A DNA stretch of 33,480 bases from Spirochaetales bacterium (lineage in GTDB: Bacteria; Spirochaetota; Spirochaetia; DSM-2461), in assembly GCA_016936115.1 (NCBI GenBank), contig JAFGPQ010000008.1:1-33480 (forward strand), in the 5' to 3' direction. A program made the translations under genes and the position numbers. The notes below the pieces were generated by a model. It saw nothing but the letters and a program-made list of their open reading frames with translations. It made no database searches and was not told the origin of the DNA. How positions within the stretch are numbered: position 1 is the first letter of the stretch; each line of letters opens with the position of its first letter. Below, piece by piece: positions 17,994 through 26,370 of the stretch.

Positions 17994-19773
17994 ATCCCTG
18001 ATTTGTTGTGTTCGGCAGTTTTATACGGACGGTTATGCCCGTATCTTCATTCCGGTAATACTCCAGCCCGTACAACTCACCGAAGAGAATCTTGATACGC
18101 CGGTTCACATTCCGTATGCCGTAGCCGAAATTATCGTTGAAGTCGTTTATGTGCTCATTCAGCTCCCGCACCCTGTCCTCTTCCATGCCTATGCCGTCGT
18201 CGGATATCTCCAGATAGATGAAGGATCCCTCATTCAGCCCTTTCATGGTCACTCTACCCGTCTCCCCCTCCTTCACCCGAATCCCGTGATAGAGGGCGTT
18301 CTCGATGATGGGCTGAAGGGTCATTTTGGGTATGAGGATCTGCTGGATCCAGTAGGGGATATCGGTTTTGAGATTGATTATGCCGTCGTAGCGCATGTTT
18401 TGAATCGTCAGATAGCTGTCTATCTGTTCCAGCTCGTTTTCCAGGGAGATGATGTCCTCCCCTTTGCTCAGGCAGTTCCTGTAGTAGTTCGACAGGGCCT
18501 GCACCAGAACGGAGGCTTTGTTATTCCCGTCCACGATAGCCTGCCAGTGGATGCACTCCAGGGTGTTGTAGAGAAAGTGGGGCTGAATCTTGGACTGGAG
18601 CTCATTGAACTGTATCTGGTTGAGCTGCTGCTGCTCCAGGATGACCTGAGTCATGAGAGTGTTGATCTTCTCCACCATAGAATTGAACCCGTTTACCAGG
18701 TTGGCGAAATCCACCCCCAAGTTTTCGGAGCAAATGCGCACGTTCAGATCCCCCTCGGCCACGGCGTTGAATCCTTCCAGCATGGTCTCTATGGGCTTAT
18801 AGGTTCTGTTCACCACTTTTTTTGAGATTACCATTCCCATAAGGGTGAGCAGAACAAGAGCGAGCAGTATGATGCAGATGATGATGAGGATATTCCGGTA
18901 CATCTGAAAAAGGGGAATGGTGCTGACCACGTAGTAGTTCCATCCGTCTATCTTCTGGTAACTGTACAGGGTTTTATTGGTATTGAAAAAGCCCTTATCC
19001 CCTGTGATTTTCTCAAAGGGTGAGAAGGCTGTCCCGATAATATCGAAATTCTCGCTGTAAAAAACATGAAAGCCCGTATCTATGAGCAGGATTTCCGGGT
19101 CAAAACCATTCGCGTGGGCCTTTGATTTATCAATGAACACGCTGGGGTCGAAAAGCATGCAGAGCATTCCGTACTCCACATTGATTTTCGTAACAGAGTA
19201 GATGGGCATGTAGATATTAATCTTAAAGGCGTCTTTCTGGTAGGAATCATTCAGATTAATGCGCAGGGTCCCCTTTTCACAGGCCAGGAAGCTCTCTTCG
19301 AAGTCGGAGGGAAAAACCCGACTGAATCTGGTCTGGATAATCGTACTGGGAGCCTTGTACAGTATCTCCTTTGAGTTATTTTTGACTATGGCGATAAAAT
19401 CCAGATTGGTATACATATACTGGATATTCCGCATGGTGCTTTTCGTATTCTCCACAAGCTCAAAGTAATCCCTGTCGGCCAGATCCATGTCGCTCTCCCC
19501 GACCTGGACGTAACTCTGTACGAATTTGTCCAGCAACAGCGCTTCCGCCATTGCCTTGTAATTATCCAGATTATATTTATAATTGGCTGCTATGCGCGAG
19601 AGCTGGCTCTCTGTGATCTGGTTTGTCTGATTGATGTAGGAAGAGATATAGAAGGCACTGAAAATGGCCAGCGTGATCAGGGACAACCCGCCGATCAGAC
19701 TGGTTACAAGAACGAGTATTTTCTTATTAAGGTTCCATTTATGGAATTTATTGAAAAAACCTTTACCCACCAT
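17980..19773 (-). CDS. sensor histidine kinase, YesM-like (HisKA_7TM-less, HAMP, His_kinase)
   Basis: Two TM segments, HAMP-like linker, LQSKIQPHFLYNTLECIHWQAIVDG H-box, IIENALYHGI N-box, ISDDGIGM. Overlaps the response regulator start. Confidence 0.93.
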   Translation of the reverse strand: MVGKGFFNKFHKWNLNKKILVLVTSLIGGLSLITLAIFSAFYISSYINQTNQITESQLSRIAANYKYNLDNYKAMAEALLLDKFVQSYVQVGESDMDLADRDYFELVENTKSTMRNIQYMYTNLDFIAIVKNNSKEILYKAPSTIIQTRFSRVFPSDFEESFLACEKGTLRINLNDSYQKDAFKINIYMPIYSVTKINVEYGMLCMLFDPSVFIDKSKAHANGFDPEILLIDTGFHVFYSENFDIIGTAFSPFEKITGDKGFFNTNKTLYSYQKIDGWNYYVVSTIPLFQMYRNILIIICIILLALVLLTLMGMVISKKVVNRTYKPIETMLEGFNAVAEGDLNVRICSENLGVDFANLVNGFNSMVEKINTLMTQVILEQQQLNQIQFNELQSKIQPHFLYNTLECIHWQAIVDGNNKASVLVQALSNYYRNCLSKGEDIISLENELEQIDSYLTIQNMRYDGIINLKTDIPYWIQQILIPKMTLQPIIENALYHGIRVKEGETGRVTMKGLNEGSFIYLEISDDGIGMEEDRVRELNEHINDFNDNFGYGIRNVNRRIKILFGELYGLEYYRNEDTGITVRIKLPNTTNQGYEHV

Positions 19774-19836
19774 ATTACCTTCAGATGTACAGAATTATAC
19801 CATCTCCCCCGGCCTTTTAGATATACCTCGGGCAAA

Positions 19837-20676
19837 TTATCCTTTCACGGCACCCGCCATCAGACCCTTGACGAGCTTCTCCTGCAGAATGATGAAGAGT
19901 ATGATCATGGGCAGAACGGTTAAGACCAGCACGGACATAATAACAGGAATGTTCATGGAGTGCTCCCCCTTGAAAGCCGATATGGCGAGGGGCAGGGTCT
20001 GGGCTTTCCTGGACTGGGTGAGCGTATTGGCGAAGGCGAATTCGTTCCATATAGCGACACCGTTATAGATGGCAAGAGTGGACAGCCCCGGCTTGGACAG
20101 GGGAAGAATGATATGAAAGAAGGTCATGAACTTCCCGCACCCGTTAATCTCGGCCGATTCTTCCAGGGACGCCGGTATGGATGCCATGAAAGTGGTGAGA
20201 ATATAGCAGGAAATGGGTATGGCGAAGGCCACGTAGGGACCTATCAGGGCGAAGATCGAATCGTAGGTTTTGATAACCGTGGACATCTTGAAGATGGGAA
20301 TAAGGGTCACATGGATGGGGATGGACATGCAGGCCACGATAAGGGCGTAGATGGGCCCCCTCAGTTTAAACTTCATCCTCGACAGGGGATAGGAGGCGCA
20401 CGCCGTGAAAAAGAGAAGGATGGTCAGACAGATGCCCAGCAGAATGACGCTATTGAAAAAATAGCTCAGAAATCCGTTTTCAAGAACTCCGATGAAATTA
20501 GTGGGAAACCAGGAGTCGGGAAGTTCGAAAACTCCCTTCTGGAGCATCTCGAATTGCCCCTTGAAGGCGTTAATCACCATAAACAGAAAGGGGATGGCCG
20601 TAACCATCAGCCAACAAACCGCCAGAACGGCCGCAATAGTCCAAGCTATATTACTTTTTACTCTGTTATTATTCAT
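19837..20676 (-). CDS. carbohydrate ABC transporter permease (MalG-like)
   Basis: 279 aa; EESAEINGCGKFMTFFHIILPLSKPGLSTLAIYNGVAIWNEFAFA is the EAA-loop region. Confidence 0.94.
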   Translation of the reverse strand: MNNNRVKSNIAWTIAAVLAVCWLMVTAIPFLFMVINAFKGQFEMLQKGVFELPDSWFPTNFIGVLENGFLSYFFNSVILLGICLTILLFFTACASYPLSRMKFKLRGPIYALIVACMSIPIHVTLIPIFKMSTVIKTYDSIFALIGPYVAFAIPISCYILTTFMASIPASLEESAEINGCGKFMTFFHIILPLSKPGLSTLAIYNGVAIWNEFAFANTLTQSRKAQTLPLAISAFKGEHSMNIPVIMSVLVLTVLPMIILFIILQEKLVKGLMAGAVKG

Positions 20677-21577
20677 TGTTCGAAGACCCGTTCCCTTTTA
20701 ATAGTGTCTGCATCATCAAGGCAAATCCCGTTACCAGGATGAACATACCCGCCGCTGCGGTGGAGCCGTATCCCATTTTGAAGTGGGTGAAGGAGAGCTT
20801 GTACATATAGGTAGCCATGAGCTCCGTCGCAGTTCCCGGGCCGCCCCCGGTCATGGCGTAGATGAGATCGAAGTACTTGAGCGATCCGATCAGTGATAGA
20901 ATACAGGCGGACTTTATCATGGGACTCAGCAGAGGCAGGCCTATATGGAAAAAATATTGTCCCCGGGTAGCCCCGTCAATAATGCTTGCCTCATAAATGT
21001 TTATATCGATGTTGCCGTATCCGGCGAGAAAATATACCATATAAAAAGGGATATACTGCCAGGCGACTACGCTTATTACCGCGTACAGTGCCTGGGGGGC
21101 GCGGCCGAGAAGATCCACCTTGCCTCCTCCCAGGGCTTGGGAGAAGGTGGTGATAATGCCGCCGGTCGTGGCGAGGGCGTAGGAAAAGAGAAATCCTATG
21201 GCCACGGAGGACATAAGAAGGGGAAGGAACCAGGCTACTTTGAAAAGATTCACCTTTCTTCCCGCCGCATCGAGAAAAGTAGCCAGAGCTATGGCTACTG
21301 GAATCTGGATACCTATGGAGCAGACCATGAGGGTGAGGTTATTTTTAAAGGCAAACCAGAACACCTTGTCATGGATCAGCATTTTCCAGTTCTCCATGCC
21401 GATGAATTCCCTGTTTTTCGAAATGCCGTTCCAGTCGAACAGGCTGATACTGAATGTTGATACTATAGGATAGATAATGAAGATGGCCATTATCAGGATA
21501 ACCGGCGCCAGAAAAACCGTCGCGGCGATGCGAACGCTTCTCTGTCGGCTCTGCACAAGGGATGCGTTTTTTTTCAT
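20669..21577 (-). CDS. carbohydrate ABC transporter permease (MalF/UgpA-like)
   Basis: 302 aa; EASIIDGATRGQYFFHIGLPLLSPMIKSACILSLIGSLKYFDLIYAMTGGGPG. Confidence 0.94.
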   Translation of the reverse strand: MKKNASLVQSRQRSVRIAATVFLAPVILIMAIFIIYPIVSTFSISLFDWNGISKNREFIGMENWKMLIHDKVFWFAFKNNLTLMVCSIGIQIPVAIALATFLDAAGRKVNLFKVAWFLPLLMSSVAIGFLFSYALATTGGIITTFSQALGGGKVDLLGRAPQALYAVISVVAWQYIPFYMVYFLAGYGNIDINIYEASIIDGATRGQYFFHIGLPLLSPMIKSACILSLIGSLKYFDLIYAMTGGGPGTATELMATYMYKLSFTHFKMGYGSTAAAGMFILVTGFALMMQTLLKGNGSSNNE

Positions 21578-21621
21578 TTTACTTCCTTCGTCTCACGAAA
21601 TGAAATTGTCCTTTATTAAAT

Positions 21622-21659
21622 AGGGAGCCCGCGCTATCCTTTCAGACAGGGGACTCCCT
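21622..21659 (-). terminator. hairpin between ABC substrate-binding protein and permease genes
   Basis: AGGGAG...CTCCCT outer stem with an adjacent CC/GG pairing after one mismatch; lies in the SBP-permease gap of the minus-strand operon. Confidence 0.4.
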
Positions 21660-21669
21660 TTTTCGAAAT

Positions 21670-23025
21670 CTAGTTTTCTCTCATAGCCTTGTTAAGTTCG
21701 GCGTTCGCCTCGGCAGGGGTCTTCGTTAAGCCGAAGATCTCCTGACAGGTGTTTTTATGAGTTTCTCCCACGGCAGGGGGAAGGTACTGGTCGTACCAGA
21801 GCTGCACGTTGCTGGCGCTGGAGAAATCCGCCCAGATTTTCTGCATACAATGATCTTCGATGGTATCACCCATGCCCACGATGGAGGGAATCCGTCCCGT
21901 AGCCAACTGTTCGTTGTTATAGGTATCGTCATTGTAGAACTGGGTTGCCAGGATAAAGGCGGCATCCAGTTTTTCCTGGTCATCATGGATATTGAAAGAG
22001 AAACCGTTACCGATAGAGGTTCCCACGACAATATTCTGCGGCTTATCGCTGCTGGCCAGGTTGGGGAACCGGAAGTAATCCATATTGTTTACGTACCACT
22101 CCTCATTATCGTTTCTCATGGAACCGGCCTGCCAGGAACCGTGTAGCATCATGGCCGCTTCTTCCGTGTAGATAAGCTGTCTGTCCTGACCGTCATCCGT
22201 ATTCAGGCTGTTCACGCCGTCGGGGAAATAGCCCGCTCTGACCCACTCCTGGATTTTTTCGCCCGCATACTGGAAGGCGGGGGATTCGAAGGATCCGGAA
22301 CCGTCCACGGCTGCGTTGAACTCATCCACACCGCCGAAACGGGTGGCCAGATACATAAAATACATGGATCCGGTCCATTTGTTCTGGTTGGCCAGGGAGA
22401 AGGGAATGTACCCCGCATTCTTGAGGGTTTCGCAGGCGGCTTCCAGCTCGGCAATGGTTTGGGGAACGCCTATGCCCAGTTTGCTGAATATGGTCTTGTT
22501 ATAGAAAACGCCGCTTCCGCCGATTCCACCGAAGGGTACCGCGTAGATATCCCCTTTGTACGAACTCTGTGCGATGGCCGCTTCCAGAAAGGGAACGTCG
22601 CAATGCTCATTCATCAGGTCGGTGATCGGTACGGCGAAGCCGGAGTCGATATACTCGTTCATGGGACCGCCGCCCCAGTGGATGTACATGTCGGGACACT
22701 GACCGGAACTCATGGAAATAATCAGCTTTTGCTTGTACGTATCGTTCTGGATGTGGGTATTATCCACGGTTACATTCGGATAAGCCGCCATAAAGCGTTC
22801 CACCGCGCTCTCCTGGGTGGATTTAGTGGGATCCTCCGTGGCTATATCCCATAGGGTGATTGTCATCTTCTTTGAGCTGACTCCGAACCCGGCATTCTCG
22901 GTACTTGAGGCTTCCGCACTAATTGTCGACCCCTTGTCTCCGTCGCTTTTCTTCGAGCATCCCGCTGTGAACGCAAGAACGAGAAGGGCGGACAGCACAT
23001 AAACAAAAAACTTCCTTACTGCCAT
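21670..23025 (-). CDS. carbohydrate ABC transporter substrate-binding lipoprotein (family 1 extracellular solute-binding protein)
   Basis: Lipobox MAVRKFFVYVLSALLVLAFTAGCSKKSDG; ITLWDIATEDPTKSTQESAVERFMAAYPNVTV; SD AAGGAGAA. Confidence 0.94.
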   Translation of the reverse strand: MAVRKFFVYVLSALLVLAFTAGCSKKSDGDKGSTISAEASSTENAGFGVSSKKMTITLWDIATEDPTKSTQESAVERFMAAYPNVTVDNTHIQNDTYKQKLIISMSSGQCPDMYIHWGGGPMNEYIDSGFAVPITDLMNEHCDVPFLEAAIAQSSYKGDIYAVPFGGIGGSGVFYNKTIFSKLGIGVPQTIAELEAACETLKNAGYIPFSLANQNKWTGSMYFMYLATRFGGVDEFNAAVDGSGSFESPAFQYAGEKIQEWVRAGYFPDGVNSLNTDDGQDRQLIYTEEAAMMLHGSWQAGSMRNDNEEWYVNNMDYFRFPNLASSDKPQNIVVGTSIGNGFSFNIHDDQEKLDAAFILATQFYNDDTYNNEQLATGRIPSIVGMGDTIEDHCMQKIWADFSSASNVQLWYDQYLPPAVGETHKNTCQEIFGLTKTPAEANAELNKAMREN

Positions 23026-23275
23026 TTTTGAATTCTCCTTATCATAGGTTTTGTCTTGTATGACAAGCTACATGATAACAGCTCGTGGGTGATTGAAAAT
23101 ATAATAATTTGTTCATTATATATAAAATTCTTTCTTCCCCGATTCTGAATAGGCCGATTCATTAAAAACAAGAGGCCTAAATATAGTATCACTATAGTAC
23201 TACATTTTCACTTTTTTACGAGTTCCCGGGGAATTCTATTGACTCTTTCTTTTCTTAGGAGTACCGTATTTTTAC

Positions 23276-23362
23276 ATGAAAAACAAATCCGTAATCAACA
23301 GCATTATTATTTCTCTCATTCTTCTACTAGGGAGAGATCTTTGCAGAGAACGGTCGCTGTAA
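23276..23362 (+). CDS. leader peptide of the leu/ile operon attenuator (28 aa)
   Basis: ATG AAA AAC AAA TCC GTA ATC AAC AGC ATT ATT ATT TCT CTC ATT CTT CTA CTA GGG AGA GAT CTT TGC AGA GAA CGG TCG CTG TAA = MKNKSVINSIIISLILLLGRDLCRERSL. AGGAG at 23257-23261. 12/28 residues are Ile/Leu/Val; immediately upstream of an antiterminator/terminator. Missing from the supplied ORF track. Confidence 0.8.
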   Translation: MKNKSVINSIIISLILLLGRDLCRERSL

Positions 23363-23392
23363 CAGCGCTACACAGGTAAAGCACCCGTTCTC
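23346..23392 (+). promoter_or_regulatory. candidate antiterminator pairing of the leu/ile attenuator
   Basis: GAGAACGG (23346-23353) is perfectly complementary to CCGTTCTC (23385-23392), the 5' arm of the terminator. Confidence 0.72.
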
Positions 23393-23415
23393 GTTAGGAG
23401 GACGGGTTTTTTTTT
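23383..23415 (+). terminator. intrinsic terminator (attenuator) upstream of leuA
   Basis: ACCCGTTCTC-GTTAG-GAGGACGGGT then a T run 23407-23415: 10-bp stem with one G.U. Confidence 0.9.
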
Positions 23416-23542
23416 ACGTGTTCCAAAAGGCATCTGGTGCCGTATGCGTCGTTGGCCAGAGGAATGGTTAGTTTGATTGGATTTGTTAGTTAAGATGAAT
23501 AAAAACTCCGGCTGGGCCGGGGAAACATAGAAGGAGTATAGA

Positions 23543-25087
23543 ATGGATAAGGTATTGATTTTTGACACGACCCTTAGAGACGGGGAGCAGGCGCTGTCCT
23601 CCAGTCTTTCCGTAAAAGAGAAGATTGTCATTGCCCATGCCCTGGCCAAGCTCAATGTGGATATCATTGAAGCGGGCTTTCCTGTCAGTTCCCCCGGAGA
23701 CCTGGAGAGCGTGAGACAGATTGCCAATTCGGTTAAGGGCCCCATCGTGGCGGGACTCGCCCGGGCTGTGAGAAAAGATATCGACGCCTGTGCGAAAGCC
23801 CTGAAGGAGTGTCCCCGCCCCCGGATTCACACCTTCATCGCCACGTCGAACATGCACGTGGAGAGCAAGCTCAAGAAGGGTTACGATGAAGTAATCCAGA
23901 TGGGTGTGGATGCGGTGAGCTACGCGCGGAACTTCTGCGACGATGTGGAGTTCTCCTGCGAGGACGCGGGACGGACAGACCGGGACATGCTCTGCCGCAT
24001 CGTGGAAGCCACGATCAATGCGGGTGCGAAAACCATCAACATTCCCGATACGGTGGGCTACACCGTGGGCTACGAGTTCGGCGACATTATCAAGGACATC
24101 TTCAACCGGGTTCCCAATATAGATAAAGCGACCATTTCGGTGCACTGCCATAACGACCTGGGCCAGGCGGCGGCCAACTCCCTCATGGCCGTCCTGAACG
24201 GGGCCCGTCAGATAGAGTGTACCGTGAACGGCCTGGGCGAACGGGCGGGAAACTGCTCCATGGAAGAGGTTGTCATGGCCATGAGAACACGAAAGGACAT
24301 TTTCGGCATAGACACGGGCATCGTCTCCGAGGAGATCTCCCATACCAGCCGCCTTGTCAGCAAAATCTGCAATGTTCCGGTCCAGCCCAACAAAGCGATC
24401 GTGGGCGCCACCGCTTTCGCCCACTCCTCCGGCATCCATCAGGATGGGGTGCTCAAGAACCGGAGCAACTACGAGATCATGACCCCCGAGTCGGTGGGCC
24501 TCTCGGCGAATCAGTTCCACCTGACCAGCCGCTCGGGACGGCATATCATCAAGCACCGTCTGAGCCTGCTCGGCTACGAGGAGGATTCCTACGATCTGGA
24601 CCAGTTCTACGATAAGTTCCTGGCCCTGGCCGACAAGAAGGGAACCGTTTACGATGACGACCTGGAAGCGATGATGGAGATCGACGGGGACGAGGCGGAC
24701 CGGTACAAGATGGTCTACCTGAACACCACCTCAGGGACCGGCTCCATCCCCTCGGCCACGGTGAAGATTCACGACAACGCCGCTTCCGATGCGGAACCGA
24801 TCCAGGAAGCGGCCACCGGAGACGGTCCGGTGGATGCGGCCTGTAAGGCGATCGACCGGGCGGTTGGCTTCTCCATCAAGATGGTGGACTACGCCCTCAC
24901 CGGACTGACCGGCGGCAAGAACGCCCTGGGCGAGGTGAAGATCATCGCCGAGCACAAGGAACGCCGCTACCACGGGCAGGGCTCCAGCACGGACATAGTG
25001 GAAGCCTCCGCCCTGGCTTATATGAACGTAATCAACAAAGTCGCCCGCATGGAGGGCATAGAGAAAATGAAGGAGATGAAAGCATAA
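23543..25087 (+). CDS. leuA: 2-isopropylmalate synthase
   Basis: 514 aa; FDTTLRDGEQALSSSLSVKEKIVIAHALAKLNVDIIEAGFPVSSPGD, HCHNDLGQAAANSLMAVLNGARQIECTVNGLGERAGN; C-terminal LeuA regulatory domain. SD AAGGAG. Confidence 0.97.
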   Translation: MDKVLIFDTTLRDGEQALSSSLSVKEKIVIAHALAKLNVDIIEAGFPVSSPGDLESVRQIANSVKGPIVAGLARAVRKDIDACAKALKECPRPRIHTFIATSNMHVESKLKKGYDEVIQMGVDAVSYARNFCDDVEFSCEDAGRTDRDMLCRIVEATINAGAKTINIPDTVGYTVGYEFGDIIKDIFNRVPNIDKATISVHCHNDLGQAAANSLMAVLNGARQIECTVNGLGERAGNCSMEEVVMAMRTRKDIFGIDTGIVSEEISHTSRLVSKICNVPVQPNKAIVGATAFAHSSGIHQDGVLKNRSNYEIMTPESVGLSANQFHLTSRSGRHIIKHRLSLLGYEEDSYDLDQFYDKFLALADKKGTVYDDDLEAMMEIDGDEADRYKMVYLNTTSGTGSIPSATVKIHDNAASDAEPIQEAATGDGPVDAACKAIDRAVGFSIKMVDYALTGLTGGKNALGEVKIIAEHKERRYHGQGSSTDIVEASALAYMNVINKVARMEGIEKMKEMKA

Positions 25088-26370
25088 TGGGCAAAACCTT
25101 AGTAGAGAAGATTTTTGAATCCCATCTGGTGGACAACCCCTGCGAGGGCGTTCACGTTCTGAATCTGGATCGGGTATTCTGTCATGAGATCACCACCCCC
25201 CCCGCCATTCTGGACCTTAAGAGACGGGACAAGTACCGGGTATTCGATCCGGACAAGATCAAGGCGGTTATCGACCATGTCACCCCCGCCAAGGACAGCC
25301 TCACCGCCACCCAGGGGAAGATCCTCCGGGACTGGGCGAAGGATATGGGCATCAAGGATTACTTTGACATCGGACGGAACGGGGTCTGCCACGCCATATT
25401 CCCCGAGAAGGGTTTTGTCCGCCCCGGCTTTACGGTCATCATGGGAGACTCCCACACCTGTACCCACGGCGCTTTCGGCGCTTTTGCCGCCGGGGTGGGC
25501 ACCACGGATCTGGAAGTGGGTATCCTCAAGGGAATCTGCGCTTTCAAATCTCCGGAAACAACGAAAATAACCATTACCGGAACCCCCGCCAAGGGAGTTT
25601 ACGCCAAGGACGTGATCCTCTCCGTCATCAAGATGATGACCACCAACGGGGTGACCAACCGGGTCGCCGAGTTCCGGGGCGATTTCGTGGACAACCTGGG
25701 CATGGACGGACGTCTCACCCTGTGTAACATGGCCGTGGAAATGGGCGCCACCAGCGGCGTCTGCCTCCCCGACATGACCACCGTGGAGTACCTCTGGCCC
25801 TTTATCGCCGGGGACTACGCCTCCAAGGAAGAGGCCCTGGCCGACTTCGCCAAATGGCGCAGCGACGACGATGCGGTCTATGCGGACGAGCGGACCATCG
25901 ACATAAGCAAGCTCGTTCCCCAGGTGACCGACGAATACCGCCCCGATGTGGTCAAGGACATCACCGAAATGGAAGGCAGGGAACTGCATCAGATCTACCT
26001 GGGCTCCTGTACCAACGGCCGCCTGGAAGACCTGGCCATCGCCGCGGGCATCCTCAAGGGAAAGAAAGTGGCCGACAACGTGCGCATGATCGTCTCCCCC
26101 GCCACTCCCAAGATCTACTCCGACGCCCTGGAAGCGGGATACGTGAAAATCTTCATGGACGCCGGCGCCTGTCTGACCAACCCCACCTGCGGCGCCTGTC
26201 TGGGTATGTCCAACGGGGTTCTGGCCGAAGGGGAAGCTGCCGCAGCCACCACGAACAGAAACTTCAACGGCCGCATGGGCAAGGGGGGCATGGTTCACCT
26301 GTGCAGCCCCGCCACCGCCGCCGCCTCGGCCATCGAGGGCAAACTGACCGATCCCAGGAGGTACATGTAA
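25087..26370 (+). CDS. leuC: 3-isopropylmalate dehydratase large subunit
   Basis: 427 aa; GDSHTCTHGAFGAFAAGVGTTDLE, GSCTNGRLEDLAIAAGILKGKKV, CLTNPTCGACLGMSNGVLAEGE (Fe-S ligands). Confidence 0.96.
   Translation: MGKTLVEKIFESHLVDNPCEGVHVLNLDRVFCHEITTPPAILDLKRRDKYRVFDPDKIKAVIDHVTPAKDSLTATQGKILRDWAKDMGIKDYFDIGRNGVCHAIFPEKGFVRPGFTVIMGDSHTCTHGAFGAFAAGVGTTDLEVGILKGICAFKSPETTKITITGTPAKGVYAKDVILSVIKMMTTNGVTNRVAEFRGDFVDNLGMDGRLTLCNMAVEMGATSGVCLPDMTTVEYLWPFIAGDYASKEEALADFAKWRSDDDAVYADERTIDISKLVPQVTDEYRPDVVKDITEMEGRELHQIYLGSCTNGRLEDLAIAAGILKGKKVADNVRMIVSPATPKIYSDALEAGYVKIFMDAGACLTNPTCGACLGMSNGVLAEGEAAAATTNRNFNGRMGKGGMVHLCSPATAAASAIEGKLTDPRRYM

Noticed and set aside
23239-23267. TTGACT (23239-23244) as the -35 of the leuA leader promoter
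   Set aside because: A matching -10 is poor, and the resulting start would leave out the SD (23257-23261) of the leader ORF. The promoter is probably further upstream and I cannot place it confidently.
23276-23415. T-box or metabolite riboswitch upstream of leuA
   Set aside because: I do not see a T-box-like conserved bulge or specifier stem-loop. The leader ORF with overlapping alternative pairings explains the region better.
25099-26298. 399-aa minus-strand ORF over leuC (and similar antisense ORFs over leuA 23486-24556, leuB 27739-28887, cimA 29276-30091)
   Set aside because: Composition is His/Gly/Val-rich antisense of well-identified enzymes, with no recognisable motifs; shadow ORFs.
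25854-26369. N-terminal extension of the leuD ORF (350 aa)
   Set aside because: Residues before MKNFGGQILFLDRSD are the off-frame translation of leuC; the true LeuD start is ATG 26370.
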